From Piscicola geometra (taxonomy: Eukaryota > Annelida > Clitellata > Hirudinida > Piscicolidae), in assembly GCA_943735955.1 (NCBI GenBank), contig OX030955.1, forward strand, positions 8,874,769 to 8,938,768: 64,000 nucleotides of DNA, read 5' to 3'. How positions within the stretch are numbered: the stretch's first letter is position 1; each line of letters begins with the position of its first letter. The notes under the pieces were generated by a model, which saw nothing but the letters and a program-made list of their open reading frames with translations, made no database searches and was not told the origin of the DNA. Below, one piece after another: positions 1 through 12,000 of this stretch. Both the position numbers and the translations under genes were made by a program.

Positions 1-64
1 CTTTCGCGATGAATGGTTTCAATAAGAATGGCTTTCAAAAGTCTAAGATCACGAGCATTCTTAC

Positions 65-646
65 CTTTCTTGTTGTTTCAGTAAAATATTTCTTTGTAGG
101 GTTTCTGGTGGGCTTCATTGTGGTGGGATGGCGAGGGGGAGAAGATTTGTCGTTATTTTTGTTAAGGCAAGGAATGTCGTCAACTGAAGAATTAAGCTGT
201 TTAAAGAGTTTCTCAAAGGCGGCAGGACTGAAGTCAAAATCTTTGGGAACATCGGTGTGGTTGAAGAGGCAAATTAGAAGGTCGATGATGTGAGGAGGAG
301 GGGAAACGCCTGCGGGAAAGGGAGGCAAGGTGATTCCTGCAGGAAGGGAAGGACGGGTGAAGTCGTCACGAGGTGGATGTCGGGAGACGTCCTTAAGAGA
401 CCTTGATTCTCTCTTCTCGGTAATCTGGAAATCAATATTAAAGTTTGTAAAAAAAGTTCATTATATTTAAAAAAGTATTTTTCTAAATGTAAGTATAAAA
501 AAAGCTCTTTTAATAAAAAAAATTAAATTTCATTATTTATTAACTTTTGCGTTAAATTTTTTACGAAGTAAATGGAAACTCACTCCAGGATGAGCCATTG
601 TCACAGCACTTAAAACCACCAACACAACAGTTAGTTTCAAAAACAT
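65..646 (-). CDS. Secreted protein of unknown function, 5' part (partial gene)
   Basis: Two exons are visible on the minus strand. Exon 1 (584-646) encodes 21 residues: a Met, a hydrophobic Val/Leu core and an A-H-P-G end, which is a typical signal peptide. It ends at a GTGAGT donor in phase 0. Exon 2 (65-424) follows a TTTCCAG acceptor in the same phase and ends at AAG|GTAAGA, so the gene continues left of the window. The 120 residues of exon 2 contain a dibasic Lys-Arg shortly after the signal peptide, a Pro-rich stretch with two PAG motifs, two cysteines (ICLF and PCLN) and a Thr/Pro/Lys-rich tail. A TATA box lies about 120 bp upstream. I do not recognise the family. A processed peptide precursor is possible from the dibasic site, but nothing proves it. 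Confidence 0.6.
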
Positions 647-764
647 TCTCTAAGTCTTTTAAAATGATTTAAACGTAAAATATGAAAATAATGTTACACT
701 TTGGTATGATTAGAAAAAGAACTTGAGGATTTCAAAGTTGACTGCTTTTAGTTTCGACTCGTTT

Positions 765-774
765 CTCTTATATA
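765..774 (-). promoter_or_regulatory. TATA box of the secreted-protein gene
   Basis: The minus strand reads TATATAAGAG here, about 120 bp upstream of the first ATG (646). Transcription would start near 735-740, leaving a 5' UTR of about 90 nt. The assignment rests on sequence and spacing only. Confidence 0.45.
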
Positions 775-899
775 AGAACAGAAAACAATAGAATGTGTAA
801 TCTTTGACTTAATCATCCACACGCCTTGTCACGAATGATTAGTCATTGAGAAAAAATATATAAAAAATATATAAAAGGTAACCGTCATATAGACTCTAG

Positions 900-968
900 G
901 GATCATGACACAGAATCGCTTAACTATTTGATATAGTTAACTGAACAAAGGACCCAGTGTCGTGATCC
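900..968. repeat. Nested inverted repeat (cruciform-like)
   Basis: Outer arms at 900-911 and 957-968 (GGATCATGACAC and the complement of GGATCACGACAC) pair over 12 bp with one transition, which would be a G-U pair in RNA. Inside is a perfect hairpin, TTAACTAT (920-927) and ATAGTTAA (933-940), with a 5-nt loop. It could be a small MITE, a structured RNA or chance in AT-rich DNA. Confidence 0.5.
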
Positions 969-2133
969 ATGAAAGGATTAACGCCTGTTAGTCTTTTGTC
1001 GTTCTTGTTCATAAAATAAATTTTATTCGGATTCTGAATCAGAAAGAGACAAACTACTCATTATTGGCGTTTAAACTAGCTTACTAATTATGAAAGAAAT
1101 AGATCATTTCGAACATGAGTTTAATAAAGTTTTATTCACACAAAAATTGATTAAAATACTTTATTTAATTGAATATATTCTAAATGTATATATTTATATA
1201 TAAAAACTCACCAAAATCATTTTTATATTTGGAAGGCGTTTTCTAGAGTCGACTAGATCTTTCTGCCTTGTTTGAATGGATCATTTTTATAGCTAGTTAC
1301 AATATTGTACAAGAGCCCGATCCACAATTAAAAACTAAACTATACTATATAATCTATTCTATGGGAATACTATGTAGCAATGCTACAATGTAGCATAACT
1401 AATAATTCACTCTTTGCGCCACTGGAAAAATATAGACTAAGTTATCATTCACGTGTTTTAGTCAATCAAAACGTCAAACTTCTCGAATTTTGTACAAAAG
1501 CTGTTTCAATAAATATTGGAGTTTTCTAGCAACCAACGTAAAAAAACACACAGTAGCTAAAACAGTTTCTCTGAGAAATCATCGGTTTTATAAAGATTTA
1601 AAAAGTCTAAAACAATAAACTTTAATTATGATTTTGTCATGATTTTTATTGGATAAATAGAAGGTTTTCATGGTTTGCAAGTCATTTGAATATTGAGAAA
1701 TGCAGAAGATTTAATTGTAAATAAAGTAAATGAAAACATAAATATACAAATATTGCTTTAAAATTTATATCAAATAATAAAAAATAAACATCTTTAGTTA
1801 AAGAGAAATAAAAGTTTTTGAAAATTTTCTAAGATAGATTATAAGGCATAAAAAGTAGGCCAAGATAATGGTGGGGTCGTGAAATTACAGAATGCTTGAA
1901 TATGTTGAATTAAATTTATAAATCAGATAAAAATATATAACATATAAAATAAATAAAAAAAATATACAACATACAAAATACCATTGAAAAATACAACATA
2001 TACATTAAAATAAAAAAATATACAACCAATAACATTAAAATGGGACATATAAAATAAAATTCAACATCTAGAATGCAATGCAACATATAAAAACATATAA
2101 AAACGCATAGAATGTAAAATAACGTGTAAGGCT

Positions 2134-4311
2134 TCACCAATGAATGGTGACGACGTGTGGAAGACCATATGGTTGAGTGTGGTAGACTCTAGAAGCCATC
2201 TTTGCAAAACCTTCTGTTTCGATGTGGTGGTCGAAGATGAAGGCGGGAAAATTGAGGCCTGGTGGAAACATTGCGCATTCATTATATTTTTGCATTTTTT
2301 AAAATAATAAAACAAACAATAACTTTAAAAAATCAAATATTTAAATTAAGTATCAAATACAATATTTTTTTTTATTTTTCAAAACCCTAACGCAAAAAAT
2401 ACCTTTTCTATGCAGGTCTGCATTCACAAGCAACACACAACCACCAACCCCATCCAGCTTCACCACCAAGTTCGCCTTCTTAGTTTTCTCGTCAAACTTC
2501 AAATGCTCTAAATATTTTCTTTCAGTCTGACGATAGCCTTCCAGCATGAGATAGTCTGCATTCTTTTGAGCCAAAGTTCTCATCGAAGTCTCAGTCTCCG
2601 TCCAAGTGTTTCTGTCGTACACGTCAGTGGTGTTTTGTCCACTTCGGTATAAACTGTTTACCGCCACGATGTCTTTCTCACATGACAGCATGTGTTCGAT
2701 CAGGTCTGCTGGCGCGTGTCTGAATTTAAAATGCAGTGCGAAGTGTGTGATCATATTGATATTTCAGAAAAATATCTTTAAAATATAATTTTTTTCAAAC
2801 GATTTATTTGATTTGATTGGATATTACGTTAAATCATAAAAAAAACATATAGAATTCATGTTTTTTATCTAATTAGTCCAACCACCACTGACTTGACATC
2901 CACGTCGATCCATAACACCCACTTGTTGTCTTGCACCCCCTTCAACAGCAGCTGGTTTCTGGCCATCGAAAGGTGCGTTCTTCTTCCTAATTGGTAACTT
3001 TTTGTATGTCTTTCGTCGCTCCCTGACATTTTTTGTTTGCCTGTTGAATGATCGGAGAGTAAATACTTTAAAGAATAAACTATCAATAGATAACGAAAAT
3101 ATGCCTATGATACAATTAATCAAAATAAACTGCATAAAAATAATAATTGTTTTCTAATTTTCAAATGTATTATTTACCTATAGATTAATATTAATACTAA
3201 TACTTTATTCATATATTTTTCTTCGCTTTTTTTCTTCTAATTTTTAACATTTTCTTTAATTAATTATTAGTTAAATTATACCTGGTTGTAAAAAATCTTT
3301 ATGAGACATAACCATAAAATCACCCTTCAAAGCACAATTTTATTGATTTGATTGTTTGCTCTGGCTAGTTGCCTACAATTCATTAATTACTGTAATTGAA
3401 TCATGTGCACAAACTGGTATTTTATCAGCGGTTTATAATCAAAGATAACTTGGATGAAGAGCAGTAATGGCAAAAATAATATTATATACAGACTGATAAA
3501 TGAAAAATCAGAAAATAAAAAATGAGAAAAAATATTTCAGTAACGCACCCAGAAGTTGAACAACTTCAACTTTTCTAAAGCAACCGCTAAGTTTTTTGAC
3601 ATGCTCATTCGCTTCATACCACGTTCCGTCGTAACTCGAATCTTCTCCCAAAAGGATAGAGATGAGGTGGTGAGGATAGGTGAGCGAACAGAGCATTGTG
3701 AAGTAGTTTTTCAGTTTTTCTTTGGCGTTTGAAATAGGTGTCATGATAACAATCTGATCTTTTGAAAGGTGTGGAAATATTTTTGGGTGAATTTCATTTG
3801 CATTAATCTTAGTTTTATTTTCGTTTTCTACTTCTTTCTTCGTTTTTGTAGTTTTCTTTTGTTTTCTTTGATTTAGATTTAAGTAGTTTCTAAACTTCAC
3901 ATTATTTTTTGAGAGCGAGTAAGGAGACAATTGTTTAAAATTCTGCCGGTACCAAAGCACTTCTTCTGTGATTTCCATGTGGTAGCTAGGATAACATGCA
4001 GTGGTAAACGTAGAATTATCTTCATTTTTTCCAGCGACATCCTTTCCAAGAGCATTATTTCCACATTTCGCTTTGCAATTGTTCGTTCCATTAAGACTTC
4101 TTTTATTGAATTTTTGTCGAACTTTTATTATTTCGTCTACTTTGAAACTTTTAATACTCTGGTTGTACGAGCGTCCATAATTCTTTATGCTTATTACCAG
4201 CAATAGGATGCAACATATTATCAAAAAACATAACACTTTTATGAAGTTCTTTCGATTCATAGGAATCGCAACTGTCGATTGTGTTGGCTGGTTATGATGC
4301 TTCGTGTTCAT
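2134..4311 (-). CDS. Anp1/Mnn9/Van1-type (GT62) glycosyltransferase, type II membrane protein
   Basis: Four exons in consistent phase, minus strand: 3549-4311, 2893-3040, 2403-2719 and 2134-2258, 450 codons plus stop. Residues about 23-42 form a signal anchor after a short basic cytosolic tail, as in Golgi glycosyltransferases, followed by a Lys/Asn-rich stem. The catalytic part carries family blocks in order: IVIMTPISNAKEKLKNYF and LTYPHHLIS; then LSMARNQLLL with WVLWIDVDV, whose Asp-Val-Asp fits the metal-binding DxD; then YDRNTWTET and LDGVGGCVLLVNA; then HRKGLNFPAF joined across the last intron to DHHIETEGFAKMA. The exact joining of HRKG to LNFP supports the final splice. Known GT62 enzymes extend mannose chains in the fungal Golgi; the substrate here is unknown. 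An in-frame upstream ATG lies at 4362, but it falls in the TATA-bearing repeat, so 4311 is preferred. Confidence 0.88.
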
Positions 4312-4345
4312 TTTGCTTTCAAGAGTACTAGGTGATATGTTAATA

Positions 4346-4482
4346 ATCATTATATAAAACAATTAGATGCTATTATATTCATCATTATATAAAACAATCA
4401 GATGCTATTATATTCATCATTATATAAAACAATCAGATGCTATTATATTCATCATTATATAAAATAATTAGATGCTATTATT
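4346..4482. repeat. 35-bp tandem repeat, about 3.9 copies, at the GT62 promoter
   Basis: Units begin at 4346, 4381, 4416 and 4451 and share ATCATTATATAAAACAAT followed by GATGCTATTATATTC. Each unit carries TTATATAA, which reads as TATATAA on both strands. The array starts 35 bp upstream of the chosen GT62 start codon, so it may supply one or several TATA boxes. Confidence 0.8.
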
Positions 4483-6041
4483 ATGCATGTAGGCATTTCC
4501 ACAAAATATTTACAATGTTTTAAATATTTTACATGAAAAGAGTTGACATCTCCATAATAAATCTACTAGTTAAATGTAAAACCTTTTGCAGATGACTGGA
4601 GAGCAAATATTCTAAAGAATCTTGTGCAAAAACTTAATACCTATCTTATTTTACTTTATATAAAAACTCATCAAGGTTGTTCAGGTACTTGTGACGCTTC
4701 AACATCATACGGACCTTCCCTTAATTGGTGCTATGACATGCACAAACTTTGATAAAATAAATACGTGCTTCCTATTTTGAACGCTCTGTAAAGTGATGAA
4801 GACAGGTGAAAATTTTCTTGGGGTGCGTTTTATTCAACCTTTGATTATCGATTATAATTTATTTTTTAAACTTTAAATCAATGCCACTGAGCTTCGTTTT
4901 AAAGACTATTTCATCTTCGGATGCTAAGAATTTATAAGAGACGGATCGAACAGAATTAATTTCTTGTTTTGTGGTAGCACATCCAAAGAATAATGGACGT
5001 TTCATCTATTGCAATTAACCGTTTATGGAGTGACAGTCCAGGTATTAGTCAAGTAATTTAGTTCAAGTTTTATTTTTAATTATTTATTTTTTGATTGTTT
5101 CGGATTAATTAATAACAAAGTATTTTATTTTTTAAAATTAATTGTTGTTAGAAGTTATTAAATTGTTAAATTCTTCTCAGATTTATTTTTAAAACTATGT
5201 TCATGGCATTCAGTTTTATTTTAACCTTCAGTTACTTAAGTCAATTTTTGAGAATGAATTTTTCTAAATGAATGATTGAAAGGTAGATTAATTTTCTGGG
5301 CTGAATCATCCTCTTAATATTTTATTAATTTTTTACCAAACTCTTTTGATCCTGGTGTTATTAGGCTAGACATTTTTTGATCGACGTATATTATAAACTT
5401 ATGACTTGGCTTATCATTTTACGATTAACTGTTTTGGATCTAATTATAGCTGTCATCTTTTTTTCATTCATTTAATAACTATAGAAAAAAATGCAGCTGT
5501 ATGAATTCAATGTTGTAACAAATAGGCTCTCTCACAACTTTTTGTGTTTATTTTTCCAGTATAAAACAGGGTTTTTTTCAACAAAATATTATTTATACAA
5601 ACTGATAAAACTTTGCCAAAGTAACACCAACTTTAAACAGAGCCCCTTATCTTCAGATGGAATTGAATACATGGTAGAGCACTAAGACATCTATTTCTGA
5701 ACTTTAACATTTTCAAAAAATAGTTAATTTTTAATTTCCTTAAACGCACCAAGTGATTAATTATTTTATTTAATGAAAATGGCTTAAATATGTTCAACAT
5801 CTTTTCAAAAGTAGAAGACATGAAACACTAAATCCCTGCTTGTTGACAAGTAGATTCAATAAGAACCAAAATAACGATAACAAAAAATTAGGTTTAAAAA
5901 TAAAATTAAAATCCCAAAGGACGTGTTAAATGCACAGTGAATCTAGCGAGTTAAAAGTTTTACATGGTTTGGCAAGTGTATAAAGTATTGTTTAGAAGAT
6001 GAATGACTGATGAAGCACTTTTGAGCATTTCCAATGGGCGC
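4483..6041. other. Intergenic DNA, nothing recognised
   Basis: AT-rich spacer between the GT62 promoter and the 3' end of the KIF26-like gene. ORFs are short and show no conserved motif or convincing splice structure. No RNA gene was recognised. Confidence 0.5.
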
Positions 6042-9000
6042 CTAGACGAAGATGTCACCAAGGGAGTTTGACTTCCTGCAGAACTCTTTGCTGAGACTCT
6101 CTTCTTTTTTCTTTGGTAGTGAACTGTGCAGCACTGAAAAGTTTATCGGTTTTGTTGCCTTAAAATATAAAAATATTTCTTTCTTTTTTTAAACCTTTAA
6201 TTTGGTTGATTTTATAAATGTTACAAAATGATTTTAAAAAATAGTGTGAAAATCATGAATAAAATGAATAAGACGTTAACGACCTTTTTTGCTGAAAAGT
6301 GCTTCTGTTATAAGATTTTCTCTGACTCTTCCTTCAGGGATGAAGAAGGCAGTGGCAACGGAAACAGCAGCAGCAGAGATGGTAGCTAAAGCGCTGCAAG
6401 ACACATTTGGAGAGGTTGGATATGGAATTAGGTTTTCTGTATCTTTGTGAAATTTAAGGGATGAGTTGTTTGCATGGCTGATGGAAATGACTGGACTAGG
6501 TAGTTTGTTGGCAGGTGCAATAGCTTGTTTGAGAAAGGGCTCTGAATGCATGTAAACGAAGTCTGTAGATTTCACTAGCTGATTTTTGTTTGAGTTTTTT
6601 ATTTTGTTAGTGCATTTCACGTTTTTTGGTTTAAAAGGAGAACTGAAAATAGGAAGTTTGGATGGCTTAGAAATCTTAGTTGTAACTTTTTGAGAAATGT
6701 TAGAAAAATCGTTAATTACGTTGTTGCAGCCTGAATTGCTTTTTTCGTTGTTAAAATCAGTTTTCCCTAAAATACTTCTTTCATCTTCAGCATTAATAAT
6801 GACTCTTGCGTTATCGTTAGTGGCAGTTTCAGTAATGGTAGACGAGTCATTAGCAGGGAATGTTGTTGTAGATGTTGCTTTGGCATTGAGACCATCGGAA
6901 ACTTTCGATGTTGACACTAACTGCTTCACGTTTTTTGGAATTCTTGACATTTTATCTGGTGATAAAAGTTTACTTGGAAGATCATTCGCAGTTTTTTCAG
7001 CCACTTTTGTATTCTTGTAAGTTTTTGAAGGCGTTAAAGGTATCTTGGAAGGAGACTTGACCTTGCTTTCACTTTTTGTGGTTGCACTTTGAGAATTATA
7101 ACTATTTGAATTTTTTGAATGAATAAATTTTTTCCCATTTAGTTCTGAATCACGATTATTATTATTATTCAATAAATTCGCATTAGTTTTCGAACCGTTT
7201 CTGAATAAGAGAGGTGTTCTTAATTTCTGAAACAAATTGCTCCCATTGTGGAATTTGGAAAAAAAGACATTTGACGATGGTTTTGGAGAAGTTATTTGCT
7301 TTTTTGCTTGACTGTGGGTTGGTTCTGCTGGAATTGCTAACATTTCCACGTTTACGTGTGATGTAGCGCATTCAACTTGATCTTCTTCATTTTCCAAATC
7401 TTTTTCAACTTCAAATTTGTCTTCAAAAGATATTTCATTTGACTGTTGTTCAATAATTCTATTTGAAATTTCTGAGTAATCAAGGTCTTTATTTACTTTA
7501 TGGATCTTTGTGACCCTGGACTGAGAAGAAGAATCGACAGATTTTTTCATTTGAAAAGGCTTGGTTGAAAAAATTGAATGGTCCATTTTGAAGTTGTTAT
7601 GAACGGTGTTGTTATTGTTGTTATCTGTTTTAAGCTGATTGTGGGCATTCGCTCGAAAGCTTCTTTTCTCACAAACACTAGCTTGGTCATCACTACATTC
7701 CTCCACAGAAACACTGCCATTGACTGTAATTTTTACTTCATTCTCTTCAGCTTCAGATATTTCTTTTTGCGGGGTTTCTCTGGGATTGCTGGTAAAACCT
7801 GAGTGAACGACGCTGCTTGTTGCTTGGGCATTCAAAGACATGAACATAGTATCGATCATACTCTTCCTACAAGAGCTTTTACGTCTATTCGCATCCACTA
7901 CCAGCTTACAGCCAATATTTTGACTCCTTAATTCTGAATTTTTGTTTTCTTCGTCAGAGGCCAGCATTTTAATTTTAGTGACGTAGGCTTTTCTAATGGG
8001 CTCTTTGTAGAGAGATAATTTCAACCTTTCCATGTAAGTGCTATCATTGTGTTGTGAAAGATCCAGTGTATCATCATGACCATTCACTTTATCACCACCA
8101 ATGCATTCTACTTCATCGTCGTCATCATCATCATCATCAAACTTCTTGCAGTTTTTATAGTTGCATTCAGATTCATCTGAGTCTTTTTTCTTACATTTGG
8201 AAGCATTGACATCACAAACATTATCATCAACAGCATCATTATCACCAATATCATTATTATCATCAACAGCATCATTATCACCAATATCATTATCATCATC
8301 AGCAGCACCATTACCACCGGAAGCACGATCATCACTAGCTATGTCATCATCATTAAAATCAATACGTAACTTCCCATTCCCAGGCGAACTTCCTTCAACA
8401 CCTCGTCTGAGCACTCCATTCACTCCAGCCGATGAGCGCAGGCTGATGTTCCATATCGATTCATCATCATTGGCATACTCACAAGTATCATCACCATCAT
8501 CAGCAGTCTCAACATTAGCGTAGTCATTTTCTTGACTTGGATGATTATTTCCTGTTTGTTCACCATCACCACCCTGGGTTTCTTGTGATGGGCCATTCAT
8601 GTAATCCTGCATGGCTTCTAGTTTCTGGTCCATCTTGATTTCGTACAAGGATTCACGGTTTGTCAAATACATTGAGTCGTCATGCGCTCGTAGTGTCGCC
8701 TTTTGTTTTTCTGGTTGTTGCTGAAAGTGTTGTTGTTGTGAGTTTTTGTGTTCAATTGCGTGAAATGCATTAAAGTGTTGGTTTGGTTGTTGCTGATTGT
8801 CTTTTTTAAACTTCTCTTCTTGTTCATTCTGACTTAGACGACTGCTTTGTGAATTCGATTCTGACTTTGACCTGACATTACAAGTGACGTATTCAGCTTG
8901 ATGGTTGTTTACAGCAGCTCTCAAAACGTCATACCTTTCAAGAGTTGCATACGGTGTTGATTGGTCGATCGGAATATTCGACGTCATTTCTAGAATCGCG

Positions 9001-12000
9001 TTCGATTTCAATTTCAAATGTTCTATTTTATCTTCGGAAGCACTACTAGAATTTAATCTGAGACCAGCTTCAGTGTTGAGGCAATTATCAATGCGATGTA
9101 TCATTTCGTAGTTGTTTTTTATGATGTAATTATTTGAACTTTCGATATTTTTGATGAAGTTGTTGGTGATGGAAGAAACTTTAACAATTTTTGAGAACCT
9201 GGAAAGAGGGGGTATGGCCTGGAAAGTGTCCGGTCCATCAACCCACTTCTCATCGTCATCATTCTTGCAATTATTTGAATCACCATTTCTAATGTTTTTG
9301 TGGCTGGATGCATCAAAACCACTAGAGTTTTGGCTTGCATTGAGGTCGTTTTCAGCGTTGGGACCATCAATCCACAGCTCTTGTGAATTGAGTCGGTTCT
9401 GGTTGAGGTTTCTCCTCACTATGTTGTTATACTTGATTTTGTAACCCTTGTATCCTGGACCTTTACCATTGGACCTTCCCGAGGAGAGATCACTGTTTGA
9501 AAGACCACTGGGTAGATCGGAAAATTTGTTGGTTCGCTCAGCTAGAATCTTGCGCTGGCAGTAAGCAGGAGCTGAAACGGTGGAGGATGGAGTTGATTTG
9601 TAGGTGCGTCTGCGATGGTAGCGTTGTTGCATGTGTTGTTGCAGAGGCGCTTGTTGAGTGCTCTCTTCAAAGACAGGGTCCAGCGTGGCACAGGAAGCCG
9701 ATTGGAAGTCTGCTCTGAGACCATCGTCTGAGTCGACACTGCCCGCTGTGGATAGTTGTTCGCCATCCGAAGACTGGAAGCCACCCTCACAAGCACTGCT
9801 GTAGAACATCGTGCCCATGCGCACTCCCTTCCGCAACCTCCTCGTGCCACCAGACTCGGAACAGACTCCTGTTCTGCTCTTGGCATTTTTCCGGCCACTT
9901 TTTGCCATCTTGGAAGCCACCTGCAGCACTTGGGAGGTTTCATTGAAGCGTGTGTTGCTGCTGCTCACCTGCACCAAGACGCTGGTGTGACTGACGCACG
10001 ATCCCATCGTCGCCTTCAGCAAAGCGGCTATTCTATTCTCTCTGTGTTTGGAAAGTTTTTATTTACTTTTGGTCTGCAATAATGTTTTTCTAATTTAAGA
10101 TGGACTTTAAAAGATAATTTATGGTGAAGATTGGAAAAAAAATTACATCTTCAAACACAATTTCAACTGAAAGATTCAAATAACCTAAAGGGAATTTCCC
10201 GTTGTCCATTGAGCAGTGCCACAATGACGAGACCTAGCGAGTTGAGACTCAGTCCGCCTCCCACAGCACTGCTGTTGCTACAACCAAAATCTATGAAGTT
10301 TAAACGACTTGTTCTTTCCAAATAGTTGCTTTCAGTGGCCTTATTGTAACAGTTGTTTTCGTTTTTGCAGCGCCTAATCAGGTGGATGGTGATGAAGGTG
10401 TGAATGTTTCGGACGTCTTCTCTTGATTCTGCATGGTTTCGATGGAAACATTTAATTACTAGTCTTTATTTTCCGAAAATACAAAAAAAATTAAAATTTG
10501 AATTCTAAACTAACCAAGGCTGTTTTTGTTTGCGATAAGAGTGTCAATGAGGTGGCCAGCGTGACTAACGTTCATGACACCACACCGTTGCAGACCTCTC
10601 AATTGGGAACTGTCAATGTTGACTGTCACTCGACCATCTGGCGAATGAAAATAAATCATGTTATTTTGTATTGTTTTTTAAAACTAAATTTCAAGAAAAA
10701 TGTTTTCAAAATATTTTTCAACATATAGAAACTTCGCACCAGGATTGAAAAGGTCTCTGACAACCTCAGCCTTGCCTGCAACCTGGAAGCCAGAAATGGC
10801 CAACGAAAAAACATTTTCGTTAATCTGACAGTTGTTTTGCTTCACGTTTTTGTTTTGCTGATCAACCAATTGGCACATCCAAGACAGGCAAGTCGGTATC
10901 AATCCACAAGATGACGTCATGTCTCCTTGACCAATCAGCGCTTGGGATTTGTCTGTAAAGATAAAGCTGATTTAGAATTTTCAAAATTATATTAATGTTT
11001 CTAGAACAGTGATGATGGTGAGGAAACGGCAATACAATTACTTCATTCTCATCATTTTTATCTTCAAAAGACAATTATTTATTTGAAATATGGAAGAGAT
11101 GACTGCAAAGATTGGATGAAAGTGATTCAACGGTTTCGAATAATTCTGTAAGTGCCCTATAAAACATAGAAGAAAATTGGAAATATCATTGAAAACTATC
11201 GGTCTTTAAAAAACATATTAACTTAATACGCAATAAGTCCGCAAATAATTTAACTGAAGTTATTATAAAAACTTGATTTAATTTCGCTCCAATTTGAATC
11301 GAGTTTCCAAAGCTCTTTTAAAGTGTTTTTGTGGAAATGTTTTTGAAATGACTAATCCCTGAACAATTAAACTCGGAGCCATAATCTTGCTAAAGTGTGC
11401 TTGTACTAGTTGCAATAAAACTTGGTTTAATTGAAAAAATATAAAGAAGAACACTATATTAGCAAAACTATGAAACCACCAACAATGATAACATTAACCA
11501 AACAATAATAGTATCAACAAAAATAAGTTTACGAATGGTTGAGAGGTGAATGAAAGATGGGTCTCATCAGAGTTGTAATGAGGGGTCTCGCGATGTTTTA
11601 GGACGCGCTTGCAGAAAAATATATACGATTAAAATTAACTTGAAGAATGTCAGTTACTTTTTAATTAACAAACTTCAGAATCTGGAACTTTTAAATTGAT
11701 AGGAATGCTCGGAACGCGTCGATAATGATCAGGAAGAACATATATTTGTATTGAGTCGGCATTTGAGGACCGTAATGGGAAAATAAAATTGGCCATAAAA
11801 TCACCAATCTGAATCGAATAAAGGCCGATAACAGCTCGATCACCTATGCGAGAACACATATCGAAGCCGACAATAAAAAAGACATAAAATTAAGATGTAT
11901 TTAAATGCCTATATAAAGTCCAAAAAACTCAGCTTACACATTTGCATTAAAACGGAAAAGTATTTCAAAAAATGAAATAATTATGTTCAAAAAATCATTT

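Larger units (their letters stand above)
647..2133. other. Intergenic DNA with one hairpin element
   Basis: AT-rich sequence between the secreted-protein gene and the 3' end of the glycosyltransferase. I see no conserved coding exon. It contains the TATA box at 765-774 and a nested inverted repeat at 900-968. The stretch 1920-2100 is a degenerate A/T-rich run. Confidence 0.6.

Noticed and set aside
9990..10022. MGSCVS as a myristoylated N-terminus of a separate protein
   Set aside because: The preceding residues (ENRIAALLKAT) continue the kinesin motor in phase from exon 10185-10428, so this Met is internal.
11665..11859. 64-residue minus-strand ORF between KIF26 motor exons
   Set aside because: Flanking motor exons join in phase without it and it matches no motor block; likely intronic.
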